In this document: one piece after another, positions 51,819 to 59,602 of the stretch | Numbering within the stretch: position 1 is the first letter of the stretch | Layout of the letters: each line of letters starts with the position of its first letter | Assembly: GCF_001580455.1 (NCBI RefSeq) | Contig: NZ_CP010951.1 | Coordinates: forward strand, 3,931,001-3,995,000 | Origin: Ramlibacter tataouinensis | GTDB lineage: Bacteria; Pseudomonadota; Gammaproteobacteria; Burkholderiales; Burkholderiaceae_C | DNA: 64,000 nt | Direction: 5' to 3' | Notes under the pieces: model-generated | Database searches by the model: none | Told to the model about the DNA's origin: nothing | The model's input: the letters and a program-made list of their open reading frames with translations, nothing else | Made by a program: the position numbers and the translations under genes

Positions 51819-52178
51819 TCAGTAGCGGTACGGGTTGTTGGGCGCGCGGTCCCAGCGATTGGGCACGCCGTCGTGGTCGCGATCGCCGCGGACGTAGGCG
51901 GTGCGTTGCGGCACCCCCGCATATCCATTGCCTTGCCAGTACCCGTGCGCCCACGCGCGATTGGCCGGAACCGCTGGATAGACCACCACCGGAGCCGGGC
52001 GCACGTACACCGGCTGCGGATACACCGGCTGCGCATACACGGGTTGCGCGTAGACGGGTTGCGCATAGGCGGGCACACCGATCTGCACGCCAATGGAGGT
52101 GTGGGCTGCGGCGGGCAGGCTCGCAAGGGCGGCAGCGGCCGCAAGTGCTGCGATGACGATGCGGGTTCTAGTTTCCAT
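51819..52178 (-). CDS. Small exported protein with repeat and YXWxG motif
   Basis: 119 residues. Signal peptide (IVIAALAAAAALASLPAAAHT). The mature protein opens with IGVQIGVPAYAQP and then five imperfect (V/A)YAQPVYxQP units. A C-terminal portion with AWAHGYWQGNGYAGVPQR and RGDRDHDGVPNRWDRAPNNP follows; the DRDHDGVPNRWD part resembles a thrombospondin type 3-like calcium repeat. This YXWQ-type envelope protein is common in Burkholderiales; function unknown. Confidence 0.75.
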   Translation of the reverse strand: METRTRIVIAALAAAAALASLPAAAHTSIGVQIGVPAYAQPVYAQPVYAQPVYPQPVYVRPAPVVVYPAVPANRAWAHGYWQGNGYAGVPQRTAYVRGDRDHDGVPNRWDRAPNNPYRY

Positions 52179-52423
52179 GCTGACCTCCAGTTTCGGTTCG
52201 GGTGCCCCAATGATTGAAGGCTCAGGTAAATGCCCGGTGCGGCGATTGCAAACGCCATGTGAAGACATCCGCTCTTCGTAAGTCGCAGACCACAGCCCAT
52301 GACCCTGGGGCCGCCGATGGGGCAGGCGCTTGTCCGACAGAAACGCCCATGCCTCGGGCCTAACGTGTTTCCGTGGCGCGCTCGCCCCGGGCGTTGCGCG
52401 CGCTTTTCGCAGGAGACCTTGAC
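52179..52423. other. Intergenic region before the Gly-rich protein gene
   Basis: 245 bases. A TCCGACA (52333-52339) and CCTAAC (52359-52364) 59 bases before the ATG at 52424 look like a weaker version of the GCCGACA / CCTAGA pair found at 57512 and 61039, with a 19-base spacer instead of 18. No TGTCCTACA block is present 25 bases upstream, so this is not counted as a full copy. An AGGAG ribosome site lies before 52424. Confidence 0.35.
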
Positions 52424-53242
52424 ATGGCATCACGTGATTGGGACGAGGACGCACGCAACCCGGGTCGCTGGGGCGAGCATCAAAGGCAGGAGCGGGAGCA
52501 GGGCGGCGGCGGTCAGGCGCGCGGTGGCTGGGGGTCGCAGGGACAGAGTGGCGGCTCGGGCTACGGTGCGCCGGAAGGCAGGCGCCACAGCGATCCGCAT
52601 GGCGGCCAGGGCTATCGCGGTGGCCAGCAGGGATACGGCACCTATGGCCCCTCGGGCAGCTGGGGCCAGGGCGGCGGCGACTGGGGCAGCTATGGTCAAG
52701 GTCACCCAGGCCCGGGCAGCCATGGCGCCATGGGCGGTGGCTACGGGCCGCAGGGCCAGGCCGACTACGGCCAGCACCATCGAGGCGGCTACGGCCAGCA
52801 GGTTCTCCATCGACCTGGCTATGAGCCGGGTGGCTATGCCCAGGGCCAGCAGCATGGCGGCATGGGCTACGCCGGGCCCTACGGCCAAGGACAGGGCGCG
52901 TATGGACAGGCCGGCTACGGCTCGCGCCAGGGCTATGGCGGCAGTCCGGTCCATGAAGAGCGCTATGGCCACCACGATCCCGACTACCAGCAGTGGCGTG
53001 AAGAGCAGATGCGCAACCTGGACAACGAGTACCAATCGTGGCGCCAGGACCGCTACAGGAAGTTCGCCGAAGAATTCAACAGCTGGCGAGCCAGCCGCAG
53101 CGGCGGCCAGGGCCAGAACACGGCACCGATGTCGACCGGTGGCGGCGTGGGCAGCAGCAGCGCGGGCGCGAACAGCACCGGCAGCTCCGAGACCCCGGGC
53201 GCCGGCGGCTCCTCGTCCGAGTCCTCAGCGAAGAACAGCTAA
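52424..53242 (+). CDS. Gly/Tyr/Gln-rich low-complexity protein
   Basis: 272 residues from the ATG at 52424 (AGGAG upstream). Residues about 15-185 are a low-complexity tract dominated by Gly, Gln, Tyr and Ser (GYG, YGQ, GQG steps). Residues about 185-230 are helical and charged: DYQQWREEQMRNLDNEYQS, then WRQDRYRKFAEEFNSWR. The tail is Ser/Gly/Thr-rich. No signal peptide or membrane helix. Similar proteins occur in Comamonadaceae with stress-related neighbours. The composition resembles domains prone to phase separation, a point of inference only. Confidence 0.75.
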   Translation: MASRDWDEDARNPGRWGEHQRQEREQGGGGQARGGWGSQGQSGGSGYGAPEGRRHSDPHGGQGYRGGQQGYGTYGPSGSWGQGGGDWGSYGQGHPGPGSHGAMGGGYGPQGQADYGQHHRGGYGQQVLHRPGYEPGGYAQGQQHGGMGYAGPYGQGQGAYGQAGYGSRQGYGGSPVHEERYGHHDPDYQQWREEQMRNLDNEYQSWRQDRYRKFAEEFNSWRASRSGGQGQNTAPMSTGGGVGSSSAGANSTGSSETPGAGGSSSESSAKNS

Positions 53243-53246
53243 TCGA

Positions 53247-53771
53247 TCAGCGCGTCGAGTAGCCGGTCACGCGCCACTTGCCGTCCTCTCGCACGGTCGT
53301 GACGATTTCCTGCACTTCGCGCTCGCTGAACTTGGACTGGAAGATGACGCTCACGTACTCGCCCTCGGGGCGGCCCTCGAGCTTGGTCTTGTAGACCGAT
53401 TCCAGGGGTGTGCGCTCGACGAAGCTTCCGAACGGCTCGCGGACCTTGGGGATGGCGTCCATCCAGCTGGCCAGCGGCACGGCGCCGCGGAACACGCTGC
53501 TGGACGTTTCCCAGGCACGGCCCCAATCGCGCCGGTCCAGCAGCACCAGCCAGCCGGCAGCCGCCAACCGGCCCGCGGCTTGCTTTTCGGCCGAGGCGCT
53601 GTCGGGCGCAGGGGCGGGCGCTGGCGCCGGCGTGGCGGGTGCAGCGGCCGGTGCAGGCGCAGACGCTGCGGGCGGGTTTTTGGGCAGTTTGAGTTGCGCC
53701 GCCGCACCCTGGGCAGCGAGCGCTGCCGCCAGTGGGGCCAGCCACGACAGATACCGTTTCGATCCAGGCAT
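53247..53771 (-). CDS. DUF4019 domain secreted protein
   Basis: 174 residues. Signal peptide (LSWLAPLAAALAAQGAAAQ), an Ala-Pro linker (about residues 30-58) and a DUF4019 domain: AAAGWLVLLDRRDWGRAWETSS, FRGAVPLASWMDAIPKVREPFGS and VIFQSKFSEREVQEIVTTVRED. The domain looks like an NTF2/cystatin-like fold and may bind a partner in the periplasm. It converges on the Gly-rich gene with 4 bases between the stop codons. Confidence 0.82.
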   Translation of the reverse strand: MPGSKRYLSWLAPLAAALAAQGAAAQLKLPKNPPAASAPAPAAAPATPAPAPAPAPDSASAEKQAAGRLAAAGWLVLLDRRDWGRAWETSSSVFRGAVPLASWMDAIPKVREPFGSFVERTPLESVYKTKLEGRPEGEYVSVIFQSKFSEREVQEIVTTVREDGKWRVTGYSTR

Positions 53772-53788
53772 GGGAGCAGTCTAGCCGC

Positions 53789-54682
53789 TCATGCGGACAG
53801 CACCTGTCTCATGAGGCGCGCATTCACCTGGCCCTGGTCCTGGTAGTTGGTGTTGAACACGACGTGCAGCGACTTGGCCAGGCCGGCGACGTGCCGGATT
53901 TCAGGCACCATGGCTTCGAGCTCGTCGGGCGCATACCAGTAGTCGAAGCGGCTCGACGAGGCGGCCGCCTTGATGTTCCAGGTGTCCTTGTTGCGTCCGT
54001 GCAGGCGCAGCAGGGCGAGGGCGGGGTGGGTCACCTCCCACACGCAGGGCACGGTGTTGGCAAAGCCCTGCGGGCCGTCGACGATGGTGTGCGCCACGCC
54101 CAGCTCGCGCTCGAAGGCGATGGTCTTTTCGAGCCGGTCGCCCTCGAACCAGCTGGTGTTGCGGAACTCGACGGAAAGCAGGTGCCCGGGCATGCGCTCG
54201 GTGCAATGGCGCACGTGCGCCATGCCCTCGCGGTTGCGGATCATCCAGGGCGCGAACTGGAAATGCACCGCTCCGAGCTTGCCCGCGTCGTTCAGCGGCG
54301 CCAGCGCCTCGATGAAGCGGCGCCAGAGCTCGTCGCGGATTTCCGCCGGCGTGTCGCGGTAGTACAGCACCTTGGGCGGATCGTTCCCCAGGGCCTGCAG
54401 GATGTCCTTGGGCAGGACGGCCGGCGAGGTCTGGTGGCCGGTGAAGAGCCGGAACGCCTTCACGTTGAACACGAAGCCCGGCGGCGTGCGGTCGGCCCAC
54501 AGCTGGGCGTTCTGCGGCGTGGGCAGGCCGTAGTAGCTGGAGTCGACTTCGACCATCGGAAACTGCGACGCGTAGTGTCGCAACCGCGCCTCGGCCGTCG
54601 TGCAGTCCTTCGGGTAGAAGCGGCCGCATTCGATCAGCGTCTTGTCGGTCCAGGAAGCGGAACCGATGAGAATGTTGTCCAC
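53789..54682 (-). CDS. DUF72 family protein
   Basis: 297 residues from the GTG at 54682. The barrel-like DUF72 fold is evident: NILIGSASWTD at the start, GRFYPKDCTTAEARLRHYAS, FPMVEVDSSYYGLP (about residue 42), LGAVHFQFAPWM (about 140), LSVEFRNTSWF (about 170) and a C-terminal LHVVFNTNYQDQG. DUF72 proteins are often adjacent to DNA-repair genes, but no activity is established. A LexA box begins at the first base of this start codon, so the message could be leaderless or the start could lie further in. Divergent from the helicase gene. Confidence 0.85.
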   Translation of the reverse strand: MDNILIGSASWTDKTLIECGRFYPKDCTTAEARLRHYASQFPMVEVDSSYYGLPTPQNAQLWADRTPPGFVFNVKAFRLFTGHQTSPAVLPKDILQALGNDPPKVLYYRDTPAEIRDELWRRFIEALAPLNDAGKLGAVHFQFAPWMIRNREGMAHVRHCTERMPGHLLSVEFRNTSWFEGDRLEKTIAFERELGVAHTIVDGPQGFANTVPCVWEVTHPALALLRLHGRNKDTWNIKAAASSSRFDYWYAPDELEAMVPEIRHVAGLAKSLHVVFNTNYQDQGQVNARLMRQVLSA

Positions 54683-54697
54683 TGTACTAATATACAG
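54682..54697. promoter_or_regulatory. LexA (SOS) box between DUF72 and helicase genes
   Basis: CTGTACTAATATACAG fits the beta/gammaproteobacterial LexA consensus CTGT-N8-ACAG without mismatch, and the AT-rich centre is also typical. It is the only such box seen in the window. It sits in the 37-base gap of a divergent gene pair, so it can repress both directions. Confidence 0.82.
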
Positions 54698-54719
54698 GCA
54701 TTGCTTTGGAAATGGCGCC

Positions 54720-56777
54720 TTGAACGATCTCAATCCCGAACAGCTCGCCGCCGTGCAGCACGGCACCGGCGAAGAGGCGCACGACCAGCGGCCGCTGCTG
54801 GTGATTGCCGGCGCGGGCTCGGGCAAGACGAATACGCTGGCGCACCGGGTGGCGCACCTGATCCGCCAAGGCGCCGATCCCCAGCGCCTGATGCTGCTGA
54901 CCTTCAGCCGGCGCGCGGCGCAGGAGATGGAGCGGCGCGCCGGCGGCGTGCTGCACAAGACGCTCGGATTGCCGGCCACCCAGGCGCCGCCGGGGCTGCC
55001 CTGGTCCGGCACCTTCCACAGCATCGGCTCGCGGCTGCTGCGCGAGTACTCGCCGCGCATCGGCCTCGACGATTCGTTCACCATCCACGACCGCGGCGAT
55101 GCCGAGGACCTGATGGGCATGGTGCGGCACGACATCGGCCTGGCCGAGTCGAAGAAGCGCTTCCCGCTCAAGGGCACCTGCCTGGGCATCTACTCGCGCG
55201 TGGTCAACACCTGCGAGCCGCTGGACCAGGTGCTCGACGGCATCTATCCCTGGTGCGCGCAATGGGAGGACGAACTCAGGCGGCTGTTCGGCGCCTACGT
55301 CGAGGCCAAGCAGCAGCAGAACGTGCTCGACTACGACGACCTGCTGCTGTTCTGGGCCGAGATGATGGGCGAACCCGCGCTGGCGCGCGAGCTGGGCGAG
55401 CGCTTCGACCATGTGCTGGTCGACGAGTACCAGGACACCAACCGCCTGCAGTCGCAGATCCTCCTCGCGATCAAACCGACCGGGCAGGGCGTCACCGTGG
55501 TGGGCGACGACGCCCAGAGCATCTACTCGTTTCGCGGCGCCACCGTGCGCAACATCCTGGACTTCCCCGGGCAGTTCAGCCAGCCCGCGCGCATCGTCAC
55601 GCTGGAGCGCAACTACCGCAGCACGCAGCCGGTGCTCGATGCGAGCAATGCCGTGATTGGCGCGGCGCGCGAGCGGCACGCCAAGAACCTCTGGACCGAC
55701 AAGTCCGCCAGCCAGCGCGCGCAGCTGCTGCTGGTGCCGGGCGAAGCCGAGCAGGCACGCTGGGTGGCCGACGAGGTGCTTCGGCAGCGTGAAGCCGGCA
55801 GCACGCTCAAGAGCCAGGCGGTGCTGTTTCGCACCGGCTCGCACAGCGCGGCGCTCGAGCTGGAACTGGCGCGGCGCGACATCCCTTTCGTCAAGTTCGG
55901 CGGCCTCAAGTTCCTGGAGGCCGCGCATGTGAAGGACATGCTGGCGGTGCTGCGATTCGCGCAGAACCCGCGCGGGCGGATGGCAGGCTTTCGCGTGCTG
56001 CAGCTCATTGCCGGCATCGGCCAGGCCACCGCCACGCGCCTGCTCGACGCGATGGGCGAGGCGGCCGAAGCTGTCGAGACTCTGGCTCAGTTCACGCCGC
56101 CGGCGCAGGCGCGCCAGGAGTGGGAACAGTTCGCCACGCTCTACGCCCGGCTGCAAGGCGCGCAGGTGGCCTGGCCGGCCGACCTGGAACTGGTCCGCGA
56201 CTGGTACCTGCCCCAGCTCGAGCGCCTTCACGACGACGCGCAGGTGCGCAAGCTCGATGTGGAGCAACTGGTGCGGCTCGCAGCGGGTTATGCCTGCCGC
56301 GAGCGCTTCCTGACCGAGCTCACGCTCGATCCACCGCAAGCCACCAGCGACGAATCGGGCGTACCGCACCTGGACGAGGACTACCTGATCCTGTCCACCA
56401 TCCACAGCGCCAAGGGACAGGAGTGGAAGGCGGTCCACGTGCTGAACGTGGTCGACGGCTGCATCCCCAGCGACATGGCGACCGGCAGCGCCGAAGACAT
56501 CGAGGAGGAGCGCCGCCTGCTGTACGTGGCCATGACGCGCGCCCGCGAGCGGCTGCATCTGATCGTGCCTCAGCGGTTCTATGTCACGCAGCAGGCGGGC
56601 GGCGGCGATCGCCACCTCTATGCCGGCCGCACGCGCTTCATCACCGAGGCCATGCTCGAGAAATTCGAGCAGATCACCTGGCCGCCCGCGCACAGTGCAT
56701 CCCCGGGGCCGGGCGCGCAGCCTCAGCCGCAGCCCCTGATGCAGGTGCGGGCGCGCGCGCGCGCCGCCTGGCGCTGA
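54720..56777 (+). CDS. UvrD-type ATP-dependent helicase (SOS-regulated)
   Basis: 685 residues from TTG at 54720 (LNDLNPEQLAAVQ), which is where homology to other helicases begins. ATGs at 54642 and 54666 would start inside the divergent DUF72 gene or LexA box. Motifs: AGAGSGKTNT (Walker A), TFSRRAAQEM, DEYQDTN (Walker B), GDDAQSIYSFRGAT, LERNYRST, STIHSAKGQEWKAV and EEERRLLYVAMTRARER. It differs from the uvrD gene at 12504 by lacking a Tudor-like tail. It probably unwinds DNA during repair. Confidence 0.9.
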   Translation: MNDLNPEQLAAVQHGTGEEAHDQRPLLVIAGAGSGKTNTLAHRVAHLIRQGADPQRLMLLTFSRRAAQEMERRAGGVLHKTLGLPATQAPPGLPWSGTFHSIGSRLLREYSPRIGLDDSFTIHDRGDAEDLMGMVRHDIGLAESKKRFPLKGTCLGIYSRVVNTCEPLDQVLDGIYPWCAQWEDELRRLFGAYVEAKQQQNVLDYDDLLLFWAEMMGEPALARELGERFDHVLVDEYQDTNRLQSQILLAIKPTGQGVTVVGDDAQSIYSFRGATVRNILDFPGQFSQPARIVTLERNYRSTQPVLDASNAVIGAARERHAKNLWTDKSASQRAQLLLVPGEAEQARWVADEVLRQREAGSTLKSQAVLFRTGSHSAALELELARRDIPFVKFGGLKFLEAAHVKDMLAVLRFAQNPRGRMAGFRVLQLIAGIGQATATRLLDAMGEAAEAVETLAQFTPPAQARQEWEQFATLYARLQGAQVAWPADLELVRDWYLPQLERLHDDAQVRKLDVEQLVRLAAGYACRERFLTELTLDPPQATSDESGVPHLDEDYLILSTIHSAKGQEWKAVHVLNVVDGCIPSDMATGSAEDIEEERRLLYVAMTRARERLHLIVPQRFYVTQQAGGGDRHLYAGRTRFITEAMLEKFEQITWPPAHSASPGPGAQPQPQPLMQVRARARAAWR

Positions 56778-56863
56778 CAGAGCGGCGAAACATTTACCAA
56801 AACTGGCAGCACAGCGGTGCCCCCCGGCGAGTCCAATGCCGGAACAAACTTGGGAGACCCGCT

Positions 56864-57466
56864 GTGCCCGTGCTTTCTTCGCGAGGATTCCTTCAAGCGA
56901 GTTTGCCTTGGCTCGCAGCGTGCGGCCTGACGGCGTGCGCCAGCAGCGTGGACCTCGGGATGGGCGCCCCGCCGTCGCCAGCGTCGGTGCCGGCCGCGCC
57001 GGCCATCTCGGCGCCCCTGCGGTTCACCACCGCCGAACGCGATTTCGCCGTGCAGGTGGTGTCCAAGGGCCTGTACGAGATCGAAGTCTCCCGGCTGGCC
57101 GCGGTGCGGGCGATGAATGCATCGGTGCGCGCCTACGCGCAGAGCATGGCTGCGCACCACACGCAGTTGAACAGCGAACTGGTCGCGCTGATGGATGCGC
57201 GCGGCGTCGTCCCGCCACACAACCTGCCCGACGACAAGGCGGCCAAGCTGCAGCGGCTCGCGTCGCTGCCGTCCAGCGAAGCGTTCGACCTGGCCTACAT
57301 CCGCGTGGTCGGCGTCGAGGACCACCAAGAGGTGATCGCCGCCTTCGAGAAGGCGCGCGGCGAGGTGCGGGATCCGGAATTGCGTGCCTGGATGGAACGC
57401 ACGCTGCCGATGCTGCGCGGCCATCTGTCGCAGGCGCAGACCATCGCGGGCCAGCTGGCCGGGTGA
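56864..57466 (+). CDS. DUF4142 domain lipoprotein
   Basis: 200 residues from GTG 56864, with GGGAG 8 bases upstream. A signal peptide leads to the lipobox LTACAS at about residue 24. The DUF4142 helical bundle follows: TAERDFAVQVVSKGLYEIEV, AMNASVRAYAQSMAAHH, LNSELVALMDARG and DLAYIRVVGVEDHQE. The fold is ferritin-like without iron ligands. Proteins of this kind are common in the periplasm and are linked to stress. The gene begins 86 bases after the helicase stop and may share its transcript. Confidence 0.82.
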   Translation: MPVLSSRGFLQASLPWLAACGLTACASSVDLGMGAPPSPASVPAAPAISAPLRFTTAERDFAVQVVSKGLYEIEVSRLAAVRAMNASVRAYAQSMAAHHTQLNSELVALMDARGVVPPHNLPDDKAAKLQRLASLPSSEAFDLAYIRVVGVEDHQEVIAAFEKARGEVRDPELRAWMERTLPMLRGHLSQAQTIAGQLAG

Positions 57467-57486
57467 GCGCAGGCGCGCGGCAGGCC

Positions 57487-57542
57487 TGTCCTACAAGCAT
57501 CGGCAAACCCAGCCGACAGCAAGGCGAAAGCCGCCTCCTAGA
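57487..57542 (+). promoter_or_regulatory. Three-block promoter-like motif, copy 1
   Basis: TGTCCTACA (57487) with AGCATC following, then GCCGACA (57512) and CCTAGA (57537). The block starts are exactly 25 and 25 bases apart, as in the copy at 61014. GCCGACA and CCTAGA are 18 bases apart, a usual -35/-10 distance, and 58 bases before the ATG at 57601. Probably an alternative-sigma-factor promoter with an upstream activator site. Confidence 0.6.
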
Positions 57543-57600
57543 TTCAAGCTGTGGAAGCATCGCCGATGCGGCCGCAAGGCATTTGATCAAGGAGCGATCC

Positions 57601-57768
57601 ATGGCAACACCCGAATCGAAGTCCGGCAGCGGCAAGGGCCGTCCCGAGGCCAAAAAGGGCGCCAAGCCCGGCAACCAGAGCAGCAAGACGCAAAGCGAGC
57701 GCGCACGCGCCAGCGCCAGCAAGCGCGGCAGTTCGAGCGAGAAGAGACCGTCGACGCGCGGCCGTTAA
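57601..57768 (+). CDS. Small basic Lys/Ser/Arg-rich protein
   Basis: 55 residues, composed almost only of Lys, Arg, Ser, Gly, Ala and Gln: KSGSGKGRPEAKKGAKPG and SERARASASKRGSSSEK. GGAG lies 9 bases upstream of the ATG. No signal peptide. Composition suggests a nucleic-acid-binding or disordered stress protein, unproven. It is bracketed by a conserved promoter-like motif (57487) and a strong terminator (57787), so it is a free-standing transcription unit. Confidence 0.72.
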   Translation: MATPESKSGSGKGRPEAKKGAKPGNQSSKTQSERARASASKRGSSSEKRPSTRGR

Positions 57769-57786
57769 CCTGGCGCGTCCTTGCGA

Positions 57787-57823
57787 TGCCTGGCCGCGTG
57801 AGCGGCCGGGCATTGTTGTTTTT
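57787..57823 (+). terminator. Intrinsic terminator
   Basis: An 11-bp stem (TGCCTGGCCGC / GCGGCCGGGCA, one T-G wobble) with a GTGA loop, followed by TTGTTGTTTTT. It lies 18 bases past the stop of the small basic protein gene. Confidence 0.88.
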
Positions 57824-57882
57824 CTGACGAGCCACGGGGCGTCACGGTCGGCCGGCCGCCGGCCGGTCGGCGAAAATCGGGT

Positions 57883-58596
57883 GTGGCTGTCAACAACCCC
57901 TCGAATTTCCGGGATCTCTCCACCTTCGTCGAGAGGCCGCTGCGCCCCGGAACGCTGTACCGCTCGGACCATCTCGGCGCGCTCGATGAAGACGATGCCC
58001 GCCAGATCCGCGCACTGGGCATCCGCCGCGTGCTGGACTTCCGCGGCATGCGCGAGCGCGAATCGGCACGCTGCCAGGTGCCCGACGTGGCCGTGCACTC
58101 CCTCTCGATCGAGCCGACCATCGTGCAGGTGATCGGCGACCTGATGTCCGCCGGGCACCAGCTGACCGGCGAGGACGTGGTGGCGCACATGCAGGACACC
58201 TACCGCGGTTTCGTTCGCCACAGCTCGCACCGCTTCGCCGAATTCTTCGGTCACCTGCTGCAATCGAACGAGCCCACGGTGTTCCACTGCACCGCGGGCA
58301 AGGACCGCACCGGGTTCGCGGCGGCGCTGGTGTTGCGCGCGCTCGACGTTCCGCCGGAAGAGGTGATGCGCGACTACCTGCTCACCAACGAGCGGCTCAA
58401 GATGGACAGCAGCGGCTGGAAGCTGCCGCCGCAAGCCGCCAAGGTGCTCCTTGGCGTGCAGCCGGCCTTCCTGGAGGCCGCCTTCGAGGCGATCGAGCAG
58501 GACTATGGCGGCATCGAAGGCTACCTGCGCTATGGCCTGGGCCTGCGCGACCCGGAGCGCGCGCGCCTGCGTGAGCTCTACCTTCGGACAGCCTGA
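57883..58596 (+). CDS. Tyrosine-protein phosphatase
   Basis: 237 residues from GTG 57883. The phosphatase loop HCTAGKDRTG (about residue 136) gives the Cys-x5-Arg of the tyrosine/dual-specificity superfamily, with Lys after Gly as in the lipid-like MptpB group. Upstream are LYRSDHLGAL and RRVLDFRGMRERE, which resemble Tyr_phosphatase_3 members. It hydrolyses phosphotyrosine or phosphoinositide-like substrates. The function in this organism is unknown; there is no kinase partner nearby. It follows the terminator at 57787 and must have its own promoter. Confidence 0.88.
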   Translation: MAVNNPSNFRDLSTFVERPLRPGTLYRSDHLGALDEDDARQIRALGIRRVLDFRGMRERESARCQVPDVAVHSLSIEPTIVQVIGDLMSAGHQLTGEDVVAHMQDTYRGFVRHSSHRFAEFFGHLLQSNEPTVFHCTAGKDRTGFAAALVLRALDVPPEEVMRDYLLTNERLKMDSSGWKLPPQAAKVLLGVQPAFLEAAFEAIEQDYGGIEGYLRYGLGLRDPERARLRELYLRTA

Positions 58597-58727
58597 TTCG
58601 GCGCTGACACGCCTGCTCCCGGCGGCGCGTGCGCTTTCAGCCGGGGCTCCTACCCGGTTCGCAGTCCGGTTCCTACATCGCTGAGGTACAGCGTGCCTCA
58701 TGCTGGTGTCCAGAGGATCCAACGACC

Positions 58728-59564
58728 ATGAAGCAGTTCGGCAGAGCGGCTTATGCCCTGTACTCCCTCGGCCTGCTGGCCGTGGCCGGCGCCGCGTACA
58801 CCGCCGCCATCGGTTACCTCTGGTTCCGCCAGGAGCGCCTCTTGTTCGAACCCACGCCCCTGCCGGCCGACGAGCCGCTGGTCGGCGATCCGGACGTGCA
58901 CGAGCGCTGGGTCGAGGTGGAGGGCGCACGGCTGTCGACCGCGCAGCTGCGGCTGCCGAATCCGCGCGGCGTGGTGTTCTTCCTGCACGGGAACTCTGGC
59001 AACCTGCGCGATTGCCTGGTGGAACTCGACGCTTTCCGCGAGGCGAATTTCGACGTCGTGATGTTCGACTACCGCGGCTACGGCAAGAGCTCGGGCCGCA
59101 TCGGCAGCGAGGAGCAATTGCACAGCGACGTGCGTGCCGTGTGGGACGCGTTCGCGCCGCAATACGAGGGCAAGCGCCTGGTCATCGCCGGCCAGTCCCT
59201 GGGCACGGCGCTGGCCGCGGGGCTGGGCGCCCAGTTGTGCGCGCAGGGCCGGCCGCCCGACCTGACGCTGCTGGTGTCGCCGTACAGCAGCATGCGCGCG
59301 CTGGCCGACGAGCTCTATCCCTGGGTGCCCGGCCGCGTGCTGCGCTATCCGCTGCAAACGGCCGAACACGCGGCGCAGCTCAAGGGCCCGCTGATGCTGA
59401 TTCACGGCGACAAGGACCAGCTGATCGGCATCCACCACAGCCACGCGCTGTGTACCGCGGTCCCGGCGGCGCAGCTGCACTGCGTCGAGGGCGCAGGCCA
59501 CAACGACGTTCACAAGTTCCCGGGTTTTCGCAAGGCGCTCTTCGGCGCGCTGGGTTGCCTCTAG
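58728..59564 (+). CDS. Alpha/beta hydrolase with N-terminal membrane anchor
   Basis: 278 residues from the ATG at 58728. One N-terminal helix (LYSLGLLAVAGAAYTAAIGYL) anchors it. The catalytic domain shows VVFFLHGNSGNLRD (HGxxG), DYRGYGKSSG, the nucleophile elbow IAGQSLGTA (G-Q-S-L-G), HGDKDQL (acid) and GAGHNDVH (His). This is the YpfH/BEM46-type family of serine hydrolases. Substrate unknown; probably inner-membrane anchored with the domain facing the periplasm or cytoplasm. Confidence 0.87.
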   Translation: MKQFGRAAYALYSLGLLAVAGAAYTAAIGYLWFRQERLLFEPTPLPADEPLVGDPDVHERWVEVEGARLSTAQLRLPNPRGVVFFLHGNSGNLRDCLVELDAFREANFDVVMFDYRGYGKSSGRIGSEEQLHSDVRAVWDAFAPQYEGKRLVIAGQSLGTALAAGLGAQLCAQGRPPDLTLLVSPYSSMRALADELYPWVPGRVLRYPLQTAEHAAQLKGPLMLIHGDKDQLIGIHHSHALCTAVPAAQLHCVEGAGHNDVHKFPGFRKALFGALGCL

Positions 59565-59602
59565 CGCTCGGTGGCCTGACAGGCCACTAACGGTCCAGGC
59601 TG

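Noticed and set aside
52333..52364. Third copy of the three-block motif before the Gly-rich gene
   Set aside because: Only two of three blocks partly match and the spacer is 19 instead of 18. Kept as a note, not a copy.
57487..57600. Small gene in the gap before 57601
   Set aside because: No start with a ribosome site and no homology; the conserved spaced blocks explain the constraint better.
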